A stretch of 64,000 nt of DNA from the NCBI RefSeq assembly GCF_027571385.1, contig NZ_CP085636.1:248001-312000 (forward strand). Reading direction: 5' to 3'. Below are positions 9,042 through 16,611 of this stretch, one piece after another (positions within the stretch are counted from its first letter, which is position 1; the number at the start of each line of letters is the position of its first letter). Below the pieces are notes generated by a model. It worked only from the letters and a program-made list of their open reading frames with translations, was not told where the DNA came from and did no database searches. The stretch comes from Shewanella sp. MTB7. GTDB taxonomy: Bacteria; Pseudomonadota; Gammaproteobacteria; Enterobacterales; Shewanellaceae. Both the position numbers and the translations under genes were made by a program.

Positions 9042-9854
9042 TCATTCGCTATAAGTTGCCTTAAATAGTTGCTCCCCATGAACTTTATAACTATTGATCA
9101 TGCCTTGAGCTTCGGCACTGATCAACCAATCACTAAGCGCTCTTGCGCCCTTATGGTTAAGTTCAGGGTATTTAGCAGGGTTAATTAGCATAATTTGATA
9201 TGGATTAGCTAATGCTTCTCCGCCATCAAAATCAATTGCCATATCAAGTTTAGCTTTATAAGCTACGAAGGTACCGCGATCAGATAGCGTATAACCTTGA
9301 AATTCATCCGCCATAAGTAGGGTTTTACCCATACCTTGACCTACAGATTTATAGCCTGAGAAAGTGGGATCGATGTTAGCATTTTTCCAGATGATCAACT
9401 CTTTCATATTGGTGCCTGAGTTATCTCCACGAGAGATAAAAGGTGCGCCAGATTCTGCTATTTTAGCAAAAGCCTCTTCAACTGTCTTACTACTACGGAT
9501 CTTAGCTGGGTCATTTTTAGGGCCCAAGATCACAAAATCGTTCTCCATTATGCCGCGAGGCAAAAGTCCGAAGCCTTCATCGACAAATTTAGCTTCTGCT
9601 GCAGGTGCGTGAGTCATGATGACATCGACGTCACCTTGGCTAGCAAGTTTCAATGCTTTACCTGTGCCCGTAGCAATTACCTGTACCTTGTAGCCTGTTT
9701 CAGCTTCAAATTTAGGCAGTAAATTATTCAGCAGACCTGAGTTATCAGTACTCGTGGTAGTGGCTAATTTGATAACTTCTTCGGCTTGCACTGGCATTGC
9801 TGTCATTAACGTCGCAGCTAAGGCTAAGCTGAAGATAGATTTAAGGTTTAACAT
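9042..9854 (-). CDS. tupA: Tungstate-type ABC transporter substrate-binding protein
   Basis: Periplasmic oxyanion-binding protein. I start it at the ATG at 9852-9854, which has AAGGAG six bases upstream and leads directly into a signal peptide (MLNLKSIFSLALAATLMTAMPVQA); a longer frame to 9893 lacks these. The mature protein opens EEVIKLATTTSTDNSGLLNNLLPKF in short, with the TTTSTDNSGLL hallmark of TupA rather than ModA, and later GTGKALKLASQGDVDVIMTHAP and SRGDNSGTNMKE. Tungstate is the likely ligand, molybdate possible. Expression probably depends on the sigma-54 promoter at 9936-9951. Confidence 0.92.
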   Translation of the reverse strand: MLNLKSIFSLALAATLMTAMPVQAEEVIKLATTTSTDNSGLLNNLLPKFEAETGYKVQVIATGTGKALKLASQGDVDVIMTHAPAAEAKFVDEGFGLLPRGIMENDFVILGPKNDPAKIRSSKTVEEAFAKIAESGAPFISRGDNSGTNMKELIIWKNANIDPTFSGYKSVGQGMGKTLLMADEFQGYTLSDRGTFVAYKAKLDMAIDFDGGEALANPYQIMLINPAKYPELNHKGARALSDWLISAEAQGMINSYKVHGEQLFKATYSE

Positions 9855-9935
9855 TCTTGCTCCTTGGCGTTTTGAAAACGACCCATCTGCCAAGATGAGT
9901 CATTTGAAATTTTGTATTATGATTAATGCTTTATA

Positions 9936-9951
9936 AGCAATTTGAATGCCA
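9936..9951 (-). promoter_or_regulatory. Sigma-54 (-24/-12) promoter for tupA
   Basis: The minus strand reads TGGCATTCAAATTGCT, matching the sigma-54 consensus TGGCAC-N5-TTGC(A/T) with exact spacing between the invariant GG and GC. Transcription would start near 9925, leaving a leader of about 70 bases before tupA. The adjacent divergent gene encodes a sigma-54 activator, which supports the call. Confidence 0.75.
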
Positions 9952-10135
9952 ACTTGTTACACACCAGATTGGCTTCGCAAATCATCAGGCTTTGTGATCT
10001 CCGTCGCAAACTGCAATTGCCAAATACAGACATTTTGTCCCACAGGCCTCATTCTTTGGTTCACAGTGACCTATTTGCCCAACTATGGTGGTAGAATCAT
10101 CATTAAATGAGTCAAAATGTCCTAAAGATGACAAT

Positions 10136-11521
10136 ATGAGCCAGATGAATAAAGCATTAAAACCACTTCCTTCAGCCGTTTCCGTGCTTATTGTTGACGA
10201 TGAGCCTGGAATGCGTAGTTTTTTAAAAAAAGCACTCTCGAAAAAATTCGCTTTAGTTGAGACCGCTTCCAGTATTGAAGATGCCGAGCAATTGCGAAGT
10301 CGGTGCCACTTTGATCTGCTTATTGTCGATATACGTCTACCTGGACGATCGGGCATCGAATGGCATGAAGCCTTAAACGATCAGGAGCGTCGCTCAGACA
10401 TTATCTTTATGACGGGTTATGCCGATATGGATGTGGCTATTAAGGCATTGCGAGCTGGTGCATCTGATTTCATCATGAAACCATTTCATCTAGAACAGAT
10501 GATGAAAGCGGTAGATCGTTGTATCGAGCGTCGTTTGTTGAAACGTGAAAACCTGATGCTGCGTCGTGAAGTCTCAATCGGTCAATCCTCTACTATCATC
10601 GGCAGCAGTGAGGCCATGAAGGAGGTAAAGCATATTATCGAACGCGTCGCACCCACTAATGCCGTTATTCTTATTGAAGGTGAGTCGGGTACAGGTAAAG
10701 AACTGGTCGCCAGACAACTGCACCTATTGAGTGGCCGACAAGGTCCATTTGTTCCTGTTAACTGTGGTGCTATCGCTCCAGAATTACTCGAAAGTGAACT
10801 TTTTGGTCATTGCGCCGGTGCGTTTACCGGGGCTAAAGGTAACCGTGAGGGACTATTTAGCTTTGCATCTGGCGGTACTATATTTTTGGATGAGATCGGT
10901 GAGATGCCGCTGAAGATGCAAACGGCACTGTTACGTGTGCTAGAGCAGCGTACTATTCGTCCCGTTGGGAGTGAAAAAGAAACTAAAATTGATGTCAGAG
11001 TATTAGCCGCCACAAATAGGAAGCTTGCCGAAGAGGTTGAAGCCGGACACTTTAGGCGTGATCTATATTATCGACTCAATGTGCTAGATATCTTAATTCC
11101 CCCTTTGAGAGACAGACCAGAAGATGTGGTGGAGCTGACTCATCATTTTACCAGACAGTTAGCGGCAGAGCTTGGCGTAAAAGAAGTTGTCTGGAGCCAT
11201 GAAGATATGGTGAAGCTACAGCAACATGAGTGGCCGGGTAATATTCGTGAGCTGAGAAACATGATTGAGCGTTGTATCCTATTGGGCAAACCGCCGGCAG
11301 AGTATTGGAAGCAACAACCTAAAGCCGAGGTACAAGCTGAATCTGGTTACCCGCTAGAGTGGTGTCTTAAAGAGGTGGAAAAGCACCATGTAACACAAGT
11401 TGTTGATGCCCATAACGGCAATAAGTCTGCTGCGGCACGAGACTTAGGCGTATCAAGAAAAACATTAGATAGAAAATACAAAGAGTGGTTCGGTATCGAA
11501 CATCCCGGAGATGCTTCATAG
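10136..11521 (+). CDS. Sigma-54-dependent NtrC-type response regulator
   Basis: Three domains: receiver with acidic pocket IVDDEPGMR and phospho-acceptor Asp65 (DIRLPG); AAA+ ATPase with Walker A GESGTGKE, the sigma-54 contact loop GAFTGAKG and GGTIFLDEIGEMP; and a C-terminal Fis-type helix-turn-helix (NGNKSAAARDLGVSRKTLDRK). It activates sigma-54 RNA polymerase once phosphorylated. I use the ATG at 10136 (MSQMNK); an upstream in-frame ATG at 10085 is possible. It is divergent from tupA and is followed 51 bases later by a histidine kinase. The likely target is the tupA promoter, so the signal may be tungstate/molybdate or a linked metabolite; this is inference. Confidence 0.92.
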   Translation: MSQMNKALKPLPSAVSVLIVDDEPGMRSFLKKALSKKFALVETASSIEDAEQLRSRCHFDLLIVDIRLPGRSGIEWHEALNDQERRSDIIFMTGYADMDVAIKALRAGASDFIMKPFHLEQMMKAVDRCIERRLLKRENLMLRREVSIGQSSTIIGSSEAMKEVKHIIERVAPTNAVILIEGESGTGKELVARQLHLLSGRQGPFVPVNCGAIAPELLESELFGHCAGAFTGAKGNREGLFSFASGGTIFLDEIGEMPLKMQTALLRVLEQRTIRPVGSEKETKIDVRVLAATNRKLAEEVEAGHFRRDLYYRLNVLDILIPPLRDRPEDVVELTHHFTRQLAAELGVKEVVWSHEDMVKLQQHEWPGNIRELRNMIERCILLGKPPAEYWKQQPKAEVQAESGYPLEWCLKEVEKHHVTQVVDAHNGNKSAAARDLGVSRKTLDRKYKEWFGIEHPGDAS

Positions 11522-11572
11522 CATTCTCATTAAATACGCTGAATGAATATATATTTAATAGGAATGGTATAA

Positions 11573-13690
11573 ATGTCTTTTTTCCCACGTATTTTTGGTA
11601 TTAATTGGCAGCAGATGCAGGCTAAAGTGCGTTATCGTATTCTTATCCTAACCTTATTGCCGATACTGTTGACGCTAGTGAGTTTGGTGTTTATCACCAT
11701 TTACTGGAATATCAGTTATACCGGAAAGCAGCTCTTTATGAAGGTTAAAGCTGATCTTACTGTCGCTAATAATACCTTAATCTCTGTTCAAAAAAGTCAG
11801 GAAAAGCAGTTAGAACTCGTGATGGAGTCCTGGCAGTTTCAACATGACTTTAGATTGTTTAGTGGAACTAAACAAAAATACAGAGATCAGATAGATAGTT
11901 TGCTTGAAGAGCGGAAAGAGCAACTTAATCTGGATTTTTTGCGTTTGGTGAGCGTGTCAGAAGCTTCTGCCGATCCCGACCTTCGTCAAATGCTACAAAA
12001 AGTCGGTGGCTTGGTTCCTTTATCAGGACTGATGGTGTTGTCTCCAGAACGTTTGATCAGAATCGATCCTGATTTAGTTAACCATGCCAGTATCACTCTT
12101 GTCGATACGCCTCGAGCACAAAAACCAAACAAGAGCGTGGAGGAGAGGGGCATGCTAAGCCGCAGTCTACTGCCTGTTCCTGATGCCGATGGTCATGTGT
12201 CTTGGTATCTTGATGGTGGCATACTGCTTAACCGTGATATCCGCATTGTTGATCATATTCGAGATCTGGTTTACGACAAGGGAACATTACCTGAACGTTC
12301 AATCGGCACTGTTACTATTTTTCTCGACAATACCCGTATCAGTACCAATGTCCCTTTGCGCTTTTTTCCTCAAGGTAGTGAAACCGCGGGCAGAGCGTTA
12401 GGCAGCCTAGTATCCGATGAAGTTAAATCTAAAGTGCTTACTCAGGGGATGCAATGGGTCGACCGCGCTTTTGTGTTTGATGATTGGTTTATTTCGGCTT
12501 ACGCTCCCCTTGAAGATGTTAATGGCAAACGGGTCGGTATGATCTATACCGGTTTTTCAGAGTCGCCCTTTATTCATGACTACCTACTGAATATTATAGA
12601 GTTAGGCACTATATTGATGTTGGTATTGCTGGTTTCTGGACTTCTTGTTTATCGGGGAGCTTACAGTTTACTTCAACCTATTGAACGAATTCATCATGTG
12701 GTTAAGGCGGTTCAATCGGGGAGAAATGTGCGGATCGGATCCCTTGGGCTTGAGCGTGATAATGAGTTGTCTAATCTAGCTGAACAGTTTGATCGTATGT
12801 TGGATCTGCTGCAAAAACGCAATACTCAAATTCAGGCCGCAGCAGAGCAACTTGAAGTTAAAGTTGAGGAGCGTACTCGTAGCCTGCAGGAGAAGACGGT
12901 CGAGCTACAAAATAACGTCGAACTGCTCAATGAAACCAGACAGCAGTTAGTGACGAATGAAAAACTGACGGCATTGGGAGAATTAACTGCCGGTATTGCT
13001 CACGAGATCAATAATCCAACAGCGGTTATCTTAGGCAATATGGAGTTGTTGAAATACGAACTAGGGGAAAATGCTGAGTGTGTAGAGGAGGAGATTGAGT
13101 TGGTTATTCAACAGGTCGGCCGAATTAGCACCATTATCCGCAGTTTGTTGCAATACAGTCGCCCAGGTGAATTCAACGCGCCTTTAGAGATGCATCAATT
13201 GACGCCGATTATAGAGGAGATGCTAGTACTAGTACGTCACTCTATACAAGAGCAGCAAGTGGTGCTTAGTCAAGAACTGAATGCCAGTTTTCCCATTGAG
13301 GTTAATCGTCCTCAATTACTGCAGGTGCTGATTAACTTAGTTGTTAATGCCGCCCATGCAATGGATGAGAAGGGACGGATTAGGATCCGTACCTATGACT
13401 GGGTACATAATGATGAGCCTATCGGTGTGAAAATTGAGGTGGAAGATGAAGGTAAGGGGATTCCAAAGGATCAACTCAGCCGTATTTTCGATCCCTTCTA
13501 CACCACTCGAGCCGATGGTACGGGGTTAGGTTTATCGCTTAGTTATGGGATTATTAAACGAATTGGCGGCACCATAGAGGTCAACTCGACCGTAGGCAAG
13601 GGGACATTATTTACCGTAGGTCTTTATCATAAAGCTAAAGAAGATCAGAACGACACCCCCTATAACGGCTTATATTTTAACGAAACCTAG
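11573..13690 (+). CDS. Sensor histidine kinase with periplasmic cache-like domain
   Basis: 705 residues. One membrane segment near 26-46, a periplasmic sensor region of about 300 residues resembling double-cache kinases, a second membrane segment near 345-365, a HAMP linker (LLQPIERIHHVVKAVQSGR...), a coiled coil, then HisKA with phospho-acceptor His477 (GIAHEINNPT) and an ATPase domain with N (LINLVVNAAHAM), G1 (DEGKGI), F (FDPFYTT) and G2 (GTGLGLS) boxes. It should phosphorylate the regulator encoded just upstream. The ligand is not evident from sequence; the neighbourhood suggests an oxyanion or a molybdoenzyme-related small molecule. Confidence 0.9.
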   Translation: MSFFPRIFGINWQQMQAKVRYRILILTLLPILLTLVSLVFITIYWNISYTGKQLFMKVKADLTVANNTLISVQKSQEKQLELVMESWQFQHDFRLFSGTKQKYRDQIDSLLEERKEQLNLDFLRLVSVSEASADPDLRQMLQKVGGLVPLSGLMVLSPERLIRIDPDLVNHASITLVDTPRAQKPNKSVEERGMLSRSLLPVPDADGHVSWYLDGGILLNRDIRIVDHIRDLVYDKGTLPERSIGTVTIFLDNTRISTNVPLRFFPQGSETAGRALGSLVSDEVKSKVLTQGMQWVDRAFVFDDWFISAYAPLEDVNGKRVGMIYTGFSESPFIHDYLLNIIELGTILMLVLLVSGLLVYRGAYSLLQPIERIHHVVKAVQSGRNVRIGSLGLERDNELSNLAEQFDRMLDLLQKRNTQIQAAAEQLEVKVEERTRSLQEKTVELQNNVELLNETRQQLVTNEKLTALGELTAGIAHEINNPTAVILGNMELLKYELGENAECVEEEIELVIQQVGRISTIIRSLLQYSRPGEFNAPLEMHQLTPIIEEMLVLVRHSIQEQQVVLSQELNASFPIEVNRPQLLQVLINLVVNAAHAMDEKGRIRIRTYDWVHNDEPIGVKIEVEDEGKGIPKDQLSRIFDPFYTTRADGTGLGLSLSYGIIKRIGGTIEVNSTVGKGTLFTVGLYHKAKEDQNDTPYNGLYFNET

Positions 13691-13717
13691 CTAACAAGTA
13701 TTGATTGAACACAAGAT

Positions 13718-13884
13718 AAAAAAATGCCGAGAAAATGAAAATTCTCGGCGATAAGAGTGTGTGAGCAATATCGTACTTTGCAAACTCAGCATACATATTC
13801 CGACAAGATTCTGCAGGAAGTGAGCAAATAGGCAGAGATGAAGTGCTTATTTATTCAGTTATGTATTTAGAGTCCTTGGAACGC
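13718..13884 (-). ncRNA. ryhB: RyhB-like iron-responsive small RNA, copy 1
   Basis: Noncoding transcript on the minus strand, about 167 nt. It begins after -35 TTGCAA (13914-13919), a 17-base spacer and -10 TATTAT (13891-13896), the -10 lying inside a Fur box. It ends in a hairpin of GCCGAGAA/TTCTCGGC (13726-13749) followed by seven U. Near the 3' part, 13760-13779 on the minus strand reads AAAGTACGATATTGCTCACA, close to the E. coli RyhB core AAAGCACGACATTGCTCACA. RyhB represses mRNAs of iron-containing proteins when iron is low. From memory, S. oneidensis RyhB lies beside the orthologous kinase gene, which fits. Confidence 0.85.
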
Positions 13885-13889
13885 ATGCA

Positions 13890-13908
13890 AATAATAATCA
13901 TTATCATT
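13890..13908. promoter_or_regulatory. Fur box of small RNA copy 1
   Basis: AATAATAATCATTATCATT is a 9-1-9 inverted repeat with one mismatch and matches the Fur consensus GATAATGATAATCATTATC well. It covers the -10 of the promoter for the small RNA, so Fe-Fur would block transcription. Confidence 0.8.
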
Positions 13909-14058
13909 TAAGCTTGCAACTGTTTTATTCAATTTCAATAGGATTAAGTTGTATCATTTGCTTGATTACAAGTTAACTATTTGAATTTAAATGTTTATAT
14001 TGGTAGGTAATTTAATTATAAAGAGTCTTATCTGAAGGATAGCTTGTTGGAAAAAGAT

Positions 14059-14224
14059 AAAAAAATGCCGAGAAAAATAAAATTCTCGGCGATAAGAGTG
14101 TGTGAGCAGTGCTGTGTTTTGCAAATTCCTCATACATATCCCGACAAGGTTCTGCAGGGAGTGAACAAATAGGCAGAGATGAAGTGCTTATTGCTCAGTT
14201 ATATATTTAGAGTTCTCGGAACAC
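14059..14224 (-). ncRNA. ryhB: RyhB-like iron-responsive small RNA, copy 2
   Basis: Second copy, about 166 nt, same strand, roughly 175 bases upstream of copy 1 (RNA to RNA) and about 80-85 percent alike by eye. Promoter: -35 TTGCCA (14254-14259), 17-base spacer, -10 TACTAT (14231-14236). Terminator: GCCGAGAA/TTCTCGGC (14067-14090) then seven U. Its core (14101-14120, minus) reads AAAACACAGCACTGCTCACA; the TGCTCACA-CACTC part is identical to copy 1 but the upstream half has changed, so the two may pair with different mRNAs. Both copies have their own Fur box. Confidence 0.82.
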
Positions 14225-14229
14225 ATGCG

Positions 14230-14248
14230 AATAGTAATCATTACTATT
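14230..14248. promoter_or_regulatory. Fur box of small RNA copy 2
   Basis: AATAGTAATCATTACTATT is a perfect 9-1-9 palindrome in the Fur consensus register and overlaps the -10 (14231-14236) of the second small RNA promoter. Confidence 0.75.
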
Positions 14249-14263
14249 TGATGTGGCAAGTTT

Positions 14264-14755
14264 TTATTTATTCTTAAGCTGATCTTTACATTCGCTTGTC
14301 AGAGACTTCTGCAAACTTATTTTATTAAATGATGGATTATCAATATCTTGCTTAAGTTCAGTTATCTGATATTGGTTTGAGATCAGCATTTTGAGCATGG
14401 AAGAAAAATGATTCAAGGTTTTAACCTCAATATGTTGATAGCCTTGTTGCTTTGCCCAGCTCTCTTGAGCTTGTAATAGTTGCTGTGCTAAACCTAGTCC
14501 TCTAAATTCGGGCAAAACCCCACCTAGCCAACTATAAAATCTATCGTCAGTTTGTTCATATCCCAACTTAAAGCCTGCAACTTCACCTTCCACCTTGATA
14601 AAGAGTGCCAACATGGGTTTGTTTGAGAGTCGTAATTGGTACTCAACGAGCGAATATGGATTATCAAATTCAGGGATCGCCTGATTAAGCTCAAAAAGAT
14701 GATTTAGCAGTTCAGGGGTGGCTAATGTAGTTTGCTCTATCTCAACTTGATACAT
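14264..14755 (-). CDS. GNAT family N-acetyltransferase
   Basis: 163 residues with the GNAT fold. Acetyl-CoA binding motif A is visible as GGVLPEFRGLGLAQQLLQAQESWAKQ in part (residues about 80-105; the R-G-x-G-L-A core), preceded by the strand FKLGYEQTDDRFYSW. It should acetylate a small-molecule amine or protein amino group; the substrate is unknown. It is a single gene transcribed toward the small RNAs; its stop is 16 bases from the Fur box of copy 2, so read-through would enter the small-RNA promoter. Confidence 0.88.
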   Translation of the reverse strand: MYQVEIEQTTLATPELLNHLFELNQAIPEFDNPYSLVEYQLRLSNKPMLALFIKVEGEVAGFKLGYEQTDDRFYSWLGGVLPEFRGLGLAQQLLQAQESWAKQQGYQHIEVKTLNHFSSMLKMLISNQYQITELKQDIDNPSFNKISLQKSLTSECKDQLKNK

Positions 14756-14947
14756 CTTAAATCTCTCTGTTCGCGAGGTTAGAAAATGGAAAGTGGGTTA
14801 TTTTAGTTGAAGATAGAGGATAAAAACAACTGGTCAGTCCAGTTTTTAATGTAAGAGTAAACTGCTTAAAAGGCGGTATTTGATAAGTCATTAATCAGCA
14901 AGCATTAATACCAATCGGAACGAATGCTTGCTGGATCTGCTTTGTCA

Positions 14948-15619
14948 TTAAACTAGGTTACGGTCGTTACTTGATGTTTGAGAAGGTGAAATAATTTTTC
15001 GTTCGAGCACTTTTAACAGTACGCCGTAGGCAGGAAGGAATAAGCCTAAGCTAACGAGCAGTTTAACCCCATAATCTACACTGGCAATCTCAGGCCAGTG
15101 CTCGGCCATAAAGCTGTCTGTTGATGCATAAAAGGCGATGGCGAAGAAAACCAGAGTATCCACTAAATTGCCTATTAATGTCGATGCTGCAGGGGCTACC
15201 CACCAAGAGCGGGTATTGCGTATCTTGGCAAATACCGTGATGTCCATTAGCTGGCCGATAAGATAAGCGGCAAAACTAGCAAAGGCAATACGAAATACAA
15301 AGGTATTGAATTCAGATAAAGAGGCTAGCCCTTGAAAACTACCTTGATGAAATAATACACCCATCAGATAGGAGATAAGCAGAGCTGGCATCATTGCTTT
15401 GAGGATAATGCGCCGCGCTGAGCTTTGTCCAAATATCCGTACGGTAAGATCGGTTGCTAGGTAGACAAACGGAAAGCTAAAGGCTCCCCAAGTGGTATGA
15501 AGACCAAAGATCTGGAATGGAAGTTGAACCAGATAGTTACTGGCGCAGATAATTGAAATATGAAAACCGACGAGCAGCAATAGTGCGCGACGGATCTGTG
15601 TTGCCGTTAACGTTAACAT
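14948..15619 (-). CDS. yhhQ: Queuosine precursor transporter, YhhQ family
   Basis: 223 residues with about six membrane helices. Family features are LLVGFHISIICASNYLVQLP near the N-terminus, TWGAFSFPFVYLATDLTVRIFG (the FP..YL.TD motif, ~45-65) and AYLIGQLMDITVFAKIR. Members import 7-cyano-7-deazaguanine/7-aminomethyl-7-deazaguanine for queuosine in tRNA. The ATG at 15617-15619 follows AAAAAGG by 5 bases. A GC-rich hairpin lies about 35 bases upstream. Confidence 0.88.
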   Translation of the reverse strand: MLTLTATQIRRALLLLVGFHISIICASNYLVQLPFQIFGLHTTWGAFSFPFVYLATDLTVRIFGQSSARRIILKAMMPALLISYLMGVLFHQGSFQGLASLSEFNTFVFRIAFASFAAYLIGQLMDITVFAKIRNTRSWWVAPAASTLIGNLVDTLVFFAIAFYASTDSFMAEHWPEIASVDYGVKLLVSLGLFLPAYGVLLKVLERKIISPSQTSSNDRNLV

Positions 15620-15651
15620 CTTGTGGCCTTTTTAATTACGTGTTGAAGATC

Positions 15652-15670
15652 GCGGGGTGAGGGAACCCGC
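15652..15670 (-). promoter_or_regulatory. GC-rich hairpin in the yhhQ leader
   Basis: Minus strand GCGGG-TTCCCTCAC-CCCGC, a 5-bp GC stem with a 9-base loop, 32 bases before the yhhQ start. Its loop CCT could pair with AGG of the ribosome binding site, which is reminiscent of a preQ1 pseudoknot, but the loop and connector do not match the class I consensus. Kept as an unassigned leader structure. Confidence 0.3.
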
Positions 15671-15876
15671 TATTTAGGTATCGCTTAGCTAGCTGACATC
15701 ATAATGCCTATGGCTGCAATCAAATCGATACTGTCCCGTCAGGGGCGAAGAATTATAGAGATCTTTTGGCTATGAACAAGAGCATTGCTAAGATTTAGCT
15801 CAAAAAGTCATAAATTGTTCTAAAATAAGGTGACGATATTCCATTCTCATCTTTAAAACGGAAAATCTGTGTGTTT

Positions 15877-16611
15877 ATGAATAAACTGATTAAGTCTTTT
15901 CCCCTCCTTTGTTTAAGCTGGTTCCCTCTCCAGTTAATAGCGGCTCCCCAAACAATACACATAGTGACTGAATCTTGGCTGGGTTACACCAATGAGGATG
16001 GCTCCGGCTTTTATTTCGACATTTTAAAACGGGTGTTCCCCGAAAATACTTGGGACGTCGAGATAGATATCGCGCCCTTTTCAAGAGTGAGATACCTGCT
16101 TAATCATGAAAGAGCTGACATGGCGTTAGGTTTTTATGCTGGAGATAAGACCAAGGCTATTTATAGTGATCAGCCGGTTGAAGTTGATAGCGTTGATGTC
16201 GCGTTGACGCCTGAGATGGCCAAGAGTTGGAGTGGTGTCGAGAGTCTTTCATTTAAGAAAGTACAAGCCATGTTGAAATATCGCTATGATGAGTTTATTG
16301 ATGTTCCTATGTATTACGAGGAGAGCAGTAGTTTACTGGAGATGCTAGACCGTGTTAATAGGGGGCATATTGACGCGGTATTAGATTATAAACCGACTAT
16401 GTTGGCTAAGGAGGCTCATTTAAGTCAGCCTAGACAGTTTGTGATCATAGAAAATGTATTTAGGACAGAGATCTATTTTGTATTTGCCGAAAATGCAAAA
16501 GGACAACGGCTTAAAAAACATTTTGATATTGAGTTGCAAAAGTTGATCGACAGTGGAGAGTTAGATCTACTGTTTCGCCAATATGTCGGTCCGAATGCTA
16601 ATCGACTTTAA
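15877..16611 (+). CDS. Periplasmic solute-binding family 3 protein
   Basis: A signal peptide (MNKLIKSFPLLCLSWFPLQLIAA) precedes a domain of about 220 residues of the amino-acid binding type: IVTESWLGYTNEDGSGFYFDILKRVFP, FSRVRYLLNHERADMALGFY (the usual second motif), and a C-terminal DIELQKLIDSGELDLLFRQY. No permease or ATPase lies nearby, so it is an orphan binding protein; related Shewanella/Vibrio proteins often act as sensors or remain uncharacterised. I choose ATG 15877 over a GTG at 15871. Its 3' end overlaps menF, on the opposite strand, by 4 bases. Confidence 0.82.
   Translation: MNKLIKSFPLLCLSWFPLQLIAAPQTIHIVTESWLGYTNEDGSGFYFDILKRVFPENTWDVEIDIAPFSRVRYLLNHERADMALGFYAGDKTKAIYSDQPVEVDSVDVALTPEMAKSWSGVESLSFKKVQAMLKYRYDEFIDVPMYYEESSSLLEMLDRVNRGHIDAVLDYKPTMLAKEAHLSQPRQFVIIENVFRTEIYFVFAENAKGQRLKKHFDIELQKLIDSGELDLLFRQYVGPNANRL

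Noticed and set aside
13718..14260. Direct repeats as a CRISPR array or IS ends
   Set aside because: Only two long copies with promoter, Fur box and terminator; explained by duplicated small RNA genes.
14909..14925. ATACCAATCGG-type motif near the yhhQ end
   Set aside because: Such text recurs in intergenic regions here (for example near 42890 and 60455) but without a consistent unit long enough to define an element.
15620..15670. Class I preQ1 riboswitch upstream of yhhQ
   Set aside because: Loop length and the connector to the A-rich tail do not match the consensus; kept only as an unassigned hairpin.
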